Positions 26,023 through 34,217 of a stretch of 37,684 nt of DNA are shown in pieces. Source of the DNA: Deltaproteobacteria bacterium (GTDB taxonomy: Bacteria; Desulfobacterota; Syntrophia; Syntrophales; JAAYKM01). The DNA lies in contig JAAYKM010000003.1 in assembly GCA_012522415.1 (NCBI GenBank), positions 1-37,684 of the forward strand. Reading direction: 5' to 3'. The stretch's first letter is position 1. Every line of letters starts with the position of its first letter. A program made the position numbers and the translations under genes. The notes beneath the pieces are model-generated. The model searched no databases. It was not told the origin of the DNA and was given only the letters and a program-made list of their open reading frames with translations.

Positions 26023-26868
26023 ATGAAAGATGCCAGAACAACAAAACCAGTGAATTCCCCCGGGGTTCAACGGGGGGATACCCTTTTGCTTGTCCCGGAA
26101 GACACCGCCACCGAACAATGCCTGATGAAGCTGATGCTTCTCATGTTCAGCAGACCGGAGTTCACGGTGGAATATTTCTCGCCCTATTCGGAACCGTTCG
26201 CTCCCCCCCTGAAGACCGCCATTGACCGGGGTGACATGTTTTTACTCAAATCGGAGAGCTTTTACTACAAGGATCACCGAAGGGAACGAACCTACGTGTT
26301 CATACCACCGGCCATGGCGGAGGCAAAATCCTGCCCGAAATGGAAACGGGAACGGGTTGCGAAATCCCCGGTCTTTGTCAAAAGCACGCTCTCCCTCTCA
26401 AACAGAAAAAAGCAAGAACTCGCCGTATGGTTTGGCACAGTGGGTGCGGACGCAGACCACCAGGCAAGGCGGATAGAAGGGTTCACCTATGACATCTTCC
26501 TGAGTTACAGTGAAAGGGACCGGTCCCTCGCCTCGGAAGTCGGCGGTAAGCTCGAAAGGGCGGGAGCGCGTGTTTTCATGGCACAGCAGCCCGGGGCGAC
26601 AGGCGGCGTTTTCACCGAGGAACTGAGGATCTCACTTCGTGAATCACGGGAGATCTGGCTCATTGTGTCCCCGGACAACTTGCGCAGCGAGTGGGCCATG
26701 GCCGAGTGGGGCGCCGCCTGGGTTCTGGGGAAAAAACTGGTTTCCGTGTTGCACGGCTGCCCCGCGCCGCGGTTTCCGTTGAAACCCGGCGATTTATGCT
26801 GCGTCGGCGTCACGGGGGCGGGGGAATTGATAAAGGACCATCTGAACACAATTCACGACAGCCCCTAA
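26023..26868 (+). CDS. TIR-domain protein with an unrecognised N-terminal region
   Basis: A 281-residue protein. The C-terminal part (about 155-246) is a TIR domain: YDIFLSYSERDRSLASEV opens it, a BB-loop-like QQPGATGGVF follows, and SEWAMAEWGAAW carries the S-x-W-x-x-x-E pattern (Ser222, Trp224, Glu228) of TIR NADases. The N-terminal about 150 residues (GDTLLLVPED, FTVEYFSPYSEPFAPPL) match nothing I recognise and are presumably the sensing part. No signal peptide or membrane segment is seen. The start is uncertain: no good ribosome site precedes the ATG. Bacterial TIR proteins often deplete NAD+ or make signal nucleotides in antiphage defence; no defence partner such as a ThsA-type effector is nearby, so the role here is inference. 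Confidence 0.78.
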   Translation: MKDARTTKPVNSPGVQRGDTLLLVPEDTATEQCLMKLMLLMFSRPEFTVEYFSPYSEPFAPPLKTAIDRGDMFLLKSESFYYKDHRRERTYVFIPPAMAEAKSCPKWKRERVAKSPVFVKSTLSLSNRKKQELAVWFGTVGADADHQARRIEGFTYDIFLSYSERDRSLASEVGGKLERAGARVFMAQQPGATGGVFTEELRISLRESREIWLIVSPDNLRSEWAMAEWGAAWVLGKKLVSVLHGCPAPRFPLKPGDLCCVGVTGAGELIKDHLNTIHDSP

Positions 26869-27235
26869 GGGGGCAAACAGCAAAGCGGCCGTAAAGGGGG
26901 CGGAGAGTCGCGTCGGCGTGAAATCGTCGTGTCGAACCGTAAATTTCACCTTGATTTTACCCATGCCATGATGCAGAATAGACTTGTCAAAGTGGTTTCA
27001 TGGAATTCATGTGGGGGACCGTATCCGACCCCGCATCGAAATCGAACTTTCAAATACATGTAATTGTTGCCACTCCCACCGGCGCAGGAAGCGCTGGATC
27101 GTATCGGGTGAAAAGGCGGATCATTGTAACCGGGGGCAGCGGAGAAAAAAACACCGAGCACCCTTTGATGTCCGTAAACCGAATCATGGTGTTGATTATT
27201 ATAAACCCCACTATCATTCAACAAAGGAGGATTCT
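26869..27235. other. Intergenic region between the TIR and CBS genes
   Basis: These 367 bases hold no supported gene. Several short A+T-rich stretches occur ahead of the CBS gene but no clean promoter was identified. Confidence 0.4.
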
Positions 27236-27688
27236 ATGGACAGCAGCATCTTGAACGCGGCAACAGTTTTAAAGAACAAGGGCGGCAAACTCTACAAAGT
27301 ACAGCTTGGAGAAATTCTGAAGGATTGCGTCAGCCTGATGAACAGGAAAAGGATCGGTGTCCTCATTGTCCTTGATGATAACGGCAAGCTGGCGGGCGTG
27401 ATTTCCGAGCGCGATATCATGCGCCTGGTGGAAAGCGAAGAAACCGACCTATGGGAAAAGCCGGTAAAGGATGTCATGACACCCAGAAAAAAACTTTACA
27501 CGGTGCCCAAAGACACGCGGCTGAATGATGTAATGGGCCTGATGACGGAAAAACGCGTCCGGCATCTTCCCGTCATGGACAGCGACATGGTAATGGGCAT
27601 TATTTCGATCGGCGACGTGGTGAAGAACCTTCTCGACGAAGCAGCCTTTACGACGGAACAGTTGAAAAAGTACATTCAGGGATATTGA
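27236..27688 (+). CDS. Two-CBS-domain protein
   Basis: A 150-residue stand-alone CBS pair. The first CBS repeat runs about 15-70 (LMNRKRIGVLIVLDDNGKLAGVISERDIM) and the second about 77-135 (VMTPRKKLYTVPKDTRLNDVMGLMTEKRVRHLPVMD, then GIISIGDVVKNLL). Such modules bind adenine nucleotides and work as energy or redox sensors. A strong AAGGAGG precedes the ATG at 27236, which rules out the longer upstream frame. It is monocistronic and followed by a terminator. The target is unknown. Confidence 0.92.
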   Translation: MDSSILNAATVLKNKGGKLYKVQLGEILKDCVSLMNRKRIGVLIVLDDNGKLAGVISERDIMRLVESEETDLWEKPVKDVMTPRKKLYTVPKDTRLNDVMGLMTEKRVRHLPVMDSDMVMGIISIGDVVKNLLDEAAFTTEQLKKYIQGY

Positions 27689-27712
27689 TATTCTACGAAA
27701 AACATGGCCTGG

Positions 27713-27739
27713 CGGCCGGCAGCAGGCCGGCCGTTTTTT
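27713..27739 (+). terminator. Terminator after the CBS gene
   Basis: A perfect 8-bp stem CGGCCGGC / GCCGGCCG with a 5-base loop, then six Ts, 24 bases past the CBS stop codon. Confidence 0.9.
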
Positions 27740-27781
27740 ACAGGAGCGTGACCGTCCGATAAAACAAACGTCGGCACCGTC

Positions 27782-28456
27782 TCAGGTTTCCAGTGCTTCG
27801 AACGCAGCCTCGCTGTTCATGACAAATGCCCGGACAAGAGCATAATCCTTCCTCCCGTCGCAACCTTCAACACCGGTATGGCTATCAACTCCCCAGGGGC
27901 GTACCATGGAAATAGCCCGGGCGGCGTTATCCGGGTTCAGACCGCCAGCCAGAATAAGCGGTTTCGAAGAGTGCGTCACCAGAGCCCGACTGACCTTCCA
28001 ATCGTGAGTCTTCCCGGTGGCTCCGGAGGCGCCGGTCTCCGGGTCGAACGTATCGCTGATAAACGCATCGACCCAGGGCAGCCATCTTTCAACGGCGAGG
28101 AATAGGGTTTCCCCGTTATCCGATTTGACGATCAGACTCTTGATGATCGCGAGACCCGGCGCCATCTCCCGCAGTCTTGCTAATTCCCGAACGAGAATTT
28201 CCCCATGGATCTGGACAACGGACGCCCCGACCCAACGGCACAGGCGGGCGATATCCCCGGCGCGGTCCAGGTAAGTGATGACCGTTTTTTCAACATCGCC
28301 GGGCAGGGACCGGCAAATCCGGCGGGCTTCATCCTCCGTGCAGTCCTCCTCATGCACGTTCAGCCCCAAAGGGAAACCCAGTTGACGCGCACCGGCCCGC
28401 AGACAGCAAATGGCCTCGTTCAGATCATGAATTCCCGCAATCTGGATTCTTTCCAT
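27782..28456 (-). CDS. Phosphoribosylanthranilate-isomerase-like protein lacking the catalytic Cys
   Basis: A 224-residue (beta/alpha)8 barrel of the TrpF family. Family landmarks are VVQIHGE, the Asp135 region FISDTFDPETGASGATGKTHDW, and LILAGGLNPDNAARAI followed by RPWGVDSHTGVEG. The catalytic general-base Cys, normally residue 7 in KICGI, is replaced by Ala7 (QIAGI), and the usual SPR loop after the GF strand is also changed (LGFPLGLNVHEED). True TrpF activity is therefore doubtful; a related isomerase or binding function is more likely. It has an AAGGGGTG ribosome site and no trp neighbours. It lies 63 bases downstream of the DUF296 gene on the same strand. Confidence 0.82.
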   Translation of the reverse strand: MERIQIAGIHDLNEAICCLRAGARQLGFPLGLNVHEEDCTEDEARRICRSLPGDVEKTVITYLDRAGDIARLCRWVGASVVQIHGEILVRELARLREMAPGLAIIKSLIVKSDNGETLFLAVERWLPWVDAFISDTFDPETGASGATGKTHDWKVSRALVTHSSKPLILAGGLNPDNAARAISMVRPWGVDSHTGVEGCDGRKDYALVRAFVMNSEAAFEALET

Positions 28457-28519
28457 TCCACCCCTTTATCCAAACGAGGGCATCACGCATAAAGCAGTCC
28501 CGAATTATCTCCCCGACCG

Positions 28520-28963
28520 TCAAGGCTGAAGAAGTTTGAAACCCGTCGCCTCGTCCAGTCGGCGGCTTGCACCGGTGTCGGCCAGTTCGATGAGAATCAC
28601 CTCAAGGACATGCCACACCCTGACGCCGTTCCGGACACAGCCCGTCACGACCTTCCCCTTCCGCCCGAAGGCGCCGTGCATATGCAGAACCGGTTTTCCC
28701 GTATCGTCGGGAAACAGGGTCCCGACACCGGCGACCTCATGGACATCGTTCAGGACATGCTCCAGAGGTACAATCGGTTTGACACGGCCCTGTTCCGGGC
28801 CCACGACCAGGGTGCTGCCCTCATCGGCACCACCCACGGCAAGCAACGCCGCCGCACGGATGTTCTTGGCGTCGGCAAATTTCTCAATTTCTTCGTGGAG
28901 AATATCCCCGTCTTCCAGACGGAGAATAAAAACACGCCCTTGTTTTGCCTGGGAATATTTCAT
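28520..28963 (-). CDS. DUF296 / PPC-domain protein
   Basis: A 147-residue PPC (plant and prokaryote conserved, DUF296) protein. Typical features are FILRLEDGDILHEEIEKFA near the start, LLAVGGADEGSTL, and HMHGAFGRKGKVVTGCV in the core. Bacterial members form trimers; some are annotated as DNA-binding by likeness to plant AT-hook proteins, but this one has no AT-hook. The ATG at 28963 has GAGGT at good distance; upstream in-frame starts lack one. It probably forms a unit with the TrpF-like gene. Confidence 0.85.
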   Translation of the reverse strand: MKYSQAKQGRVFILRLEDGDILHEEIEKFADAKNIRAAALLAVGGADEGSTLVVGPEQGRVKPIVPLEHVLNDVHEVAGVGTLFPDDTGKPVLHMHGAFGRKGKVVTGCVRNGVRVWHVLEVILIELADTGASRRLDEATGFKLLQP

Positions 28964-29008
28964 CTTATACACCTCTGCCATCACTGTTTTACCCGCCCTC
29001 TGTAACAC

Positions 29009-29349
29009 CGTACCGCCGATTATTCCAGCACAAGCCGTTTATCCCGCTGTGAACCGTTATCTCGTTTTAGTTTTTGACCGATAAGATAATGACGATATCT
29101 TCGGGAACGCAGGCGGCTACATCCAGGGAATCGGTCTCAACGGCATCGGCATGGAACGACCAGGCAAAGAAATTGACGATGGTCTCTTCAAGACTTCGAG
29201 CCATTGTCGAAGGTAAGGACAATCATAGGTCACGGGGAAATGCCCTGATGAGGCGAAGAAACATATTCGATCATCCGACCCTGGTACCCGTCGGGAAGAA
29301 AAAACACCCCCAAGCGCCTCCGGCACACCCGGTCAGCGGGAAGACGATA
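29009..29349. other. Gap between the DUF296 gene and the GGDEF remnant
   Basis: Nothing gene-like is supported here. It probably holds the former 3' flank of the decayed GGDEF gene. Confidence 0.4.
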
Positions 29350-29620
29350 ACACGCCGTCACCCGGTTTCGTCCCGAGATCCTGGCCTGGTAGAGGGCCGG
29401 ATCGGCCCGATTTATGAGTTGCAGGGGATCCCGTTGGGTCGAGGCACCTCCGTTACACACCCGATGCTCACAGTCACCGCGTCCGCAATATCGGACATGA
29501 CGTGGAGAATGCTCAGGGAATGAACCCCTTCCCGAATCCGTTCAGTCACATCCGGAAGATCCTCTTGCCGGTATCCGGCAGAATGGTCACAAATTCCCCC
29601 CCGCCAACAGGGATCAGTTG
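29350..29620 (-). pseudogene. Frameshifted GGDEF (diguanylate cyclase) remnant
   Basis: Three consecutive frames on the minus strand rebuild the C-terminal half of a GGDEF domain: IPVGGGEFVTILPDTGK (the signature, with GGGEF in place of GGDEF), then DLPDVTERIREGVHSLSI and AVTVSIGCVTEV, then LINRADPALYQARISGRNRV, the normal domain end. At least two frameshifts and stops separate them. The N-terminal half of the domain is missing. The remnant starts right at the stop codon of the solute-binding-protein gene, as if a larger sensor or a neighbouring gene had been cut by a deletion. It is not functional. Confidence 0.8.
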
Positions 29621-30330
29621 GCCCTTGAAAGGATCTTGGCCAGACTCCCGTCCTTTTTCATCTCGCCCAGAGCCCTGGAAAAAGCTTCCGCGGCGTTCTC
29701 CCCATCCGGGGTACTTTTGAAGGCAAAGTAAACGGCCTGACGGGAAATCGGTTTCGTGGCATCGTAGGTCACAGAGACCCCACCACTTTTCTTCAGCGCC
29801 TCGAGTCCGTTCCTCTCCTCGACGACAAACGCGTCAATCCGGCCTGACGCGAGTTTCTTCATATTCGTGACATCATCATCTGCGGAATCGAAAAGGATCT
29901 TTCGATTCGACATGAGTTCGGCGGCGTAGGGATAACCACGGGTAATGCCCACTCTTTTACCTTCCAGATCCTCGCTCGTCCTCAACTCCGCCCCCTCCTT
30001 CCTGAAAAAGGCAAAGTCCTGTATGGTGTAAACGGGAGATGGTTTGGCGGCCGCTCCGAAAACAAGAAGTACATCCAGGGCCGGGAAAAAACCGTCGAAT
30101 TTCCCCTGTGAAAAATCTCCCACTATTCTGGGAGGAGGCGCGATTTCAAGATCCAGGACATAGCCCGCACGTTTTGCAACTTCCCTGGCCAGATCGATAA
30201 AGACACCCCTGTCTTCACTCTCCACCATTTTGGGAATGGGGTAAGTTCCCATCCTGAGCGATGCCGCCATCAAAGGAGACACGGCAATCATGAACACAAT
30301 CACCGAACATATTACAACCACTTTCCTCAT
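29614..30330 (-). CDS. Periplasmic solute-binding protein (SBP_bac_3 family)
   Basis: A 238-residue extracytoplasmic solute-binding protein of the amino-acid-binding type. It has a signal peptide (MRKVVVICSVIVFMIAV, cleavage after PLMAA), then LRMGTYPIPKM, FIDLAREVAKRAGYVLDLEIAPP, the LEGKRVGITRGY hinge and a second lobe ending AEAFSRALGEMKKDGSLAKIL. The start at 30330 is set by AAGGAAGGT and the signal peptide. No ABC permease or ATPase gene is adjacent; instead a GGDEF remnant follows directly. It may be an orphan binder, or the leftover sensor domain of a signalling protein. Confidence 0.85.
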   Translation of the reverse strand: MRKVVVICSVIVFMIAVSPLMAASLRMGTYPIPKMVESEDRGVFIDLAREVAKRAGYVLDLEIAPPPRIVGDFSQGKFDGFFPALDVLLVFGAAAKPSPVYTIQDFAFFRKEGAELRTSEDLEGKRVGITRGYPYAAELMSNRKILFDSADDDVTNMKKLASGRIDAFVVEERNGLEALKKSGGVSVTYDATKPISRQAVYFAFKSTPDGENAAEAFSRALGEMKKDGSLAKILSRAN

Positions 30331-30801
30331 ATCTGACCTTCCTTTACCCATTGTCCGGCTGACCCGTAAAGTGCCCTGTTGCATCCTGTCTCCATCAGGA
30401 TGCGGCATGGCCGGACCAAAGCCGGCAGCGTGATTCCCCGTCGGCACGTTCAAAGTCTAACCGCTCCCGACGCACACTTCAAGACAAAGATTAGCCCTTC
30501 CTGATAAAAGCGAATCCACGGGACTTCGATATGCGAGTCATGTTTTTTGCCCCGTCATCCACAGAACAGAACGCTGAAAAGGCATGAACCGATAAGATAT
30601 CGTTACCCATTCTTCAGTATTTGTTGTACTATCCGCCCTGCCGTGGGTTGATCCAACTCGCCCGGAAAGCATCACACGGCCCCGCTTCCGGTCAATCCGG
30701 CGCAACACGGCGTCTGGAAATTATCAGAAGAGACCGGATTGCGTACCGCTCAACGTCCGACAGGATAGCCCTTAATGGAGGTATGACAAACAGGAGACTG
30801 T
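30331..30801. other. Divergent intergenic region
   Basis: 471 bases lie between the divergent solute-binding and M50 genes. The only structure noticed is a perfect inverted repeat, GCATCCTG / CAGGATGC, at 30381-30403. No gene was seen. Confidence 0.4.
30381..30403. repeat. 8-bp inverted repeat upstream of the solute-binding gene
   Basis: GCATCCTG, a 7-base loop, CAGGATGC. It lies about 50 bases upstream of the solute-binding-protein start. No T run follows on either strand, so it is an operator or leader hairpin candidate rather than a terminator. Confidence 0.4.
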
Positions 30802-31422
30802 ATGGGACTGATTAAACTGCTCATCAACGACCCGGTCACTTTCTTGCTGCTGACCATTCCGTTACTTTACTCCGTGATCGTCCACGAGCTGGCCCATGGC
30901 TGGGTGGCTCTCGTCATGGGGGACAACACCGCCAAACGCCTGGGACGCCTGAGCCTGAACCCGCTGAAACATCTCGATCCCCTGGGAACCCTGATGCTTT
31001 TCATCGTCGGATTCGGCTGGGCGAAGCCTGTACCGGTCAACCTACAAAACATTTCGAGCCGCCGGACGGGATTTGTTCTGGTATCCGCCGCCGGTGTTGT
31101 GGCCAATACCATTTTTGCCTTTGTCGCGATCCTGCTGACGCAGATCCTGATGCCTCCCCCACAGAGTCCGATGGCGACTTTTCTGTTTTACCTGGCCCAG
31201 ATCAATATTATTCTGGCGGCCTTCAATCTGATCCCCATTCCACCCCTGGACGGGTCGAAAATCGTCATGGGCCTTCTGCCGGACCACATCCGTCACATCT
31301 TTCAGCGCATGGAACCGTACGGCTTTTTCATCATCATCATTATGCTTTACCTGGGCGTTCTGACACCGGTCATCGTATTCTTCCGCCGGATGATCCTCGG
31401 TGTTATCGGTTTTTTTCTATGA
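30802..31422 (+). CDS. Site-2 protease-family (M50) zinc metallopeptidase
   Basis: A 206-residue integral membrane protein of the M50 family. The zinc motif HELAH is at residues 28-32 within the first hydrophobic segment, and the third ligand motif is NLIPIPPLDGSKI (Asp150), both inside membrane helices as expected for intramembrane cleavage. Four or more hydrophobic helices are visible. It lacks the PDZ domain of RseP and belongs to the short type often seen near housekeeping genes in deltaproteobacteria and firmicutes; its substrate is unknown. AGGAG lies 5 bases before the ATG. Confidence 0.92.
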   Translation: MGLIKLLINDPVTFLLLTIPLLYSVIVHELAHGWVALVMGDNTAKRLGRLSLNPLKHLDPLGTLMLFIVGFGWAKPVPVNLQNISSRRTGFVLVSAAGVVANTIFAFVAILLTQILMPPPQSPMATFLFYLAQINIILAAFNLIPIPPLDGSKIVMGLLPDHIRHIFQRMEPYGFFIIIIMLYLGVLTPVIVFFRRMILGVIGFFL

Positions 31423-31591
31423 GGCCGTTGAACAAAGCAAGGAATCGAAAGACAAGGGCGCATGGAGAAAAGAATTCGGTCGCCCCATCACAAAACGATA
31501 TGACGATACGGCGAACAGGGCCTGACCGTTGACGCATATTCACATGTGAGGGAATGAATGGCAGGAACGCGAATAAATCAAATCGCGAAAA

Positions 31592-31630
31592 CCGGAAAAA
31601 AACGCCCCCGATAAAGGCTACCGGGGGCAA
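31592..31630 (-). terminator. Rho-independent terminator after the aldolase gene
   Basis: On the minus strand GCCCCCG, an 11-base loop and CGGGGGC are followed by GTTTTTTT, about 40 bases past the aldolase stop codon. Confidence 0.88.
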
Positions 31631-31669
31631 AGATTCTCATTTATATACGCTGATTGTACGGGACCGTCC

Positions 31670-33064
31670 CTACTTCAACTGCTCCGGACACGGAAGGGAT
31701 ACATTCACAGGGCTGACGTATTTAGTCAACACGCTGTCCGTGTCGTTCACCCCCAGTTTCGCAAAGAGGAAGGCAAACTGGTTCTCCAGTTCACCCATAA
31801 TGGTCCGCATGCGCTCTTCCGGCAACGTCCAGAGTTCCCGTTTGAAGGGACCGAGGCCCTTTTTGCGTGTCTTGTAGAGGAACTGCTCTTCCGTGTCGGA
31901 ATCCTTCTTTTCGTCGGCGTGCTCCTCCCTGATGAACCGGTAGATCTTCTCCCGTAATTCTGGAGGAAAGGCCTCGCTCTCACAGACGATATTCTGAAAT
32001 CCCGTCGCCAGATGCACCTCTGCCGTCCCGCGGGCGGGAAATTGATCGAAGGCCTCGTCCGGCAACGTCGAAGCCCCGTGCTGAACCGCCCCGGCGAGAC
32101 CGTATTCGACGCGGGCCGTTTCGGAGAGCTTTTCCAGGGTATCGAAATCAATTTTGACCTTGGCAACGGTCCCGTCCGGCAGGGGAACCCCTCCATGGGT
32201 TGTCCCGGTCTGAACACTGATCTTGCTGATACCCTTCAGCTCCTCGCCATTTTTCTTCAGTTCTTCATGGTAGCCGTCCATAAAGGCCCGCAGCTCTTCG
32301 ACCGTGCTGTTCTTGCCACCCACTTCTCCGATCTCACCTCCCACGGATACAGTGATCCCCTCAGGCTCCAGGTCCCGAATCATGGCGGTCAACTCAGCTG
32401 CGAGGGTATAATTCAAGTCCTGCTGCTCTTTGATCGTCGGTCGGGACAAATCGACCAAGGTCGAGGAGTCGATGTCGATGTTGTAAAATCCCGCATCCAG
32501 AGCTTCCCAGATCAGATCTTTCACCGCCTGGGTCTCCTTTTCTGCGTCCTCGGCGAATTTTTTAGCATTGAGCTGAAAATGATCCCCCTGGATAAACAGC
32601 GGCCCCCTGTATCCGGTCTTGATGGCGGCCGCAACGATCGCGCTGGTATATTCCGCGGGACGCTGCAGGGTGTAGCCGATCTCCGACCTGGCTATTTCAA
32701 AAATAACCGGCCCCACCTGTCCTTTGAATGCCGCCCTCAGAACCGCCTGGGCTGTTTCGTAGGTCAGGGTGCGGATGTTGATGGCCGGAACCGTGAATCC
32801 ACCGACCTCTTTCCTTCCCATGGCCTCATACAAGGACTGGATCGAGGCCACATAAGCACCCACGGCCGCGCCCGTCTGACGGATCAGCCATCGACAGGCA
32901 GCGCAAACATCGGAATCGGCACTGAATACGGCGGAAAAGATGAGCTCGTCAATGAGACGGGATCGCAATTTTCCCTCGTCAATAACCTCGACTCGATCAC
33001 CGTCGATTTTCAATATCCCCGACAACGCTTCCCTGACCTGTCCTATCGTTTCATATACCGTCAC
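31670..33064 (-). CDS. Long class II aldolase (fructose-bisphosphate aldolase-like)
   Basis: A 464-residue zinc-type aldolase, longer than the usual 300-360. Candidate zinc and catalytic residues are Asp161-His162 (IQGDHFQLN), Glu244 (GGEIGEVGG), His290 (GTTHGGV) and His329 (VQHGAS), on a TIM-barrel pattern starting near FTVPAINIR. The first 85 residues and a charged tail (EEHADEKKDSDTEEQ) are extra. It lies 36 bases downstream of the fructose-1,6-bisphosphatase gene, so together they would run gluconeogenesis from triose phosphates to fructose-6-phosphate, which fits an acetate- or acyl-CoA-fed anaerobe. The sugar-phosphate substrate is inferred from that pairing. Confidence 0.82.
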   Translation of the reverse strand: MTVYETIGQVREALSGILKIDGDRVEVIDEGKLRSRLIDELIFSAVFSADSDVCAACRWLIRQTGAAVGAYVASIQSLYEAMGRKEVGGFTVPAINIRTLTYETAQAVLRAAFKGQVGPVIFEIARSEIGYTLQRPAEYTSAIVAAAIKTGYRGPLFIQGDHFQLNAKKFAEDAEKETQAVKDLIWEALDAGFYNIDIDSSTLVDLSRPTIKEQQDLNYTLAAELTAMIRDLEPEGITVSVGGEIGEVGGKNSTVEELRAFMDGYHEELKKNGEELKGISKISVQTGTTHGGVPLPDGTVAKVKIDFDTLEKLSETARVEYGLAGAVQHGASTLPDEAFDQFPARGTAEVHLATGFQNIVCESEAFPPELREKIYRFIREEHADEKKDSDTEEQFLYKTRKKGLGPFKRELWTLPEERMRTIMGELENQFAFLFAKLGVNDTDSVLTKYVSPVNVSLPCPEQLK

Positions 33065-33100
33065 GTTCCGAACCGTCCTTTCTGTTTTCTTTTATCATTC

Positions 33101-34051
33101 TCAGTAAAACACATCCCACTTCAAATAATCGCCAACCTTGTCCACCTCGAACCGGCTGCCGATATAAATGGGCGATCGCTGCCCCAGTTCCTCCACCGGC
33201 ACCGTAAGAATATCCCGCTGACCGTCCGTCGCCCGTCCACCCGCCTGTTCGATGATAAAGGCCATGGGCTGGAGCTCAAACAGAAGCCGCAATTTCCCCC
33301 TGGGACTGTCCTTCAACGCCGGGTAGGTAAACAGACCGCCTCTTTTAATCAGAACCTGATTTATATCGGGAACAAAACCTCCGCTGTATCGGAGCTTGTA
33401 TCCTGTTTCTTCCAGGAATTCGATATACTGGAGATGCTCCGGGGTCCATTCGCTTCGCAATCCGCCGGGACTGTAAATCGATCCCTTCTCCTTGAGCCTG
33501 ATGTTATCCTCGGACAGAACATACTCCCCTTCGCGGTTCAAGACAAACTCATGGCTCCCCTTTCCGGTGGAATACACCATCGTAATGAGAGGACCGTAGG
33601 TGATGTACATGGCGGCAACCATTGTGTTGCGACCGATGTCGAAAACGGATTCCCTGTGAATGCCGATGATTGTGCCCATGGAAAGGTTCGTATCCACCAG
33701 GGACGAACCGTCCAGGGGATCGGCGGTGATGATAAACTTTTCATGCCCCTTGCCGATCCGCATGACGCTGTCCTGTTCTTCCGATGCGTAGTCCAGAACG
33801 AATCCCGAGTGTTCGAGCTGATTCTTCAGGATTTCATCCGCACCGCGATCGAGGGTCAACTGCTCCTCGCCGTAGATATTCTTGAAACCCGCAAGCTTAC
33901 GGTTCGCCTCATGAATTTTCGCTGAAACGTACTTCCCCATTACGGCTATTTGCCATATCAGGCGGCGCAATTCCTGATCGACCCCGGCCAGCCACATATG
34001 CCGCCGCAGATCTATGGAAAACCGAGTGTAATCGCCGATGCCTCCAGCCAT
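33101..34051 (-). CDS. fbp: Fructose-1,6-bisphosphatase class I
   Basis: A 316-residue class I FBPase, the irreversible step of gluconeogenesis. Visible are the metal-site motif ITADPLDGSSLVDTN (about 108-122), YGPLITMVYSTGKGSHEFVL, YSGGFVPDINQVLIKRGGLFTYPA and the C-terminal GGRATDG. A second ATG two codons in (34051) is better spaced from AGGGG than the first at 34057, so I use it. It precedes the aldolase gene by 36 bases. Confidence 0.95.
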   Translation of the reverse strand: MAGGIGDYTRFSIDLRRHMWLAGVDQELRRLIWQIAVMGKYVSAKIHEANRKLAGFKNIYGEEQLTLDRGADEILKNQLEHSGFVLDYASEEQDSVMRIGKGHEKFIITADPLDGSSLVDTNLSMGTIIGIHRESVFDIGRNTMVAAMYITYGPLITMVYSTGKGSHEFVLNREGEYVLSEDNIRLKEKGSIYSPGGLRSEWTPEHLQYIEFLEETGYKLRYSGGFVPDINQVLIKRGGLFTYPALKDSPRGKLRLLFELQPMAFIIEQAGGRATDGQRDILTVPVEELGQRSPIYIGSRFEVDKVGDYLKWDVFY

Positions 34052-34078
34052 AAACATTCCCCTTTCAAAAGTTAACTA

Positions 34079-34107
34079 TTCTTAGCAATTTATCCCCGTT
34101 TTGACAA
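34079..34107 (-). promoter_or_regulatory. Candidate promoter for fbp-aldolase
   Basis: On the minus strand there is TTGTCA (34107-34102), a 17-base spacer and TAAGAA (34084-34079), giving a short leader before fbp. Confidence 0.4.
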
Positions 34108-34217
34108 GTCCATTTTTCCGGATCCCGCCATTTAAACATGCGTAACAGACTAATATAATAAGAATATTTCAAGAATTAACCCTTCGACGGACAGTGTGGT
34201 TGCACCCCTTGATCCCT

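Noticed and set aside
29074-29523. 149-codon plus-strand frame
   Set aside because: The minus strand here encodes the GGDEF remnant, which explains the openness.
32012-33925. Very long plus-strand open frame (637 codons) across the aldolase and fbp genes
   Set aside because: It is antisense to two clear genes, crosses their intergenic gap, has no ribosome site and no recognisable protein features; it is a codon-bias shadow.
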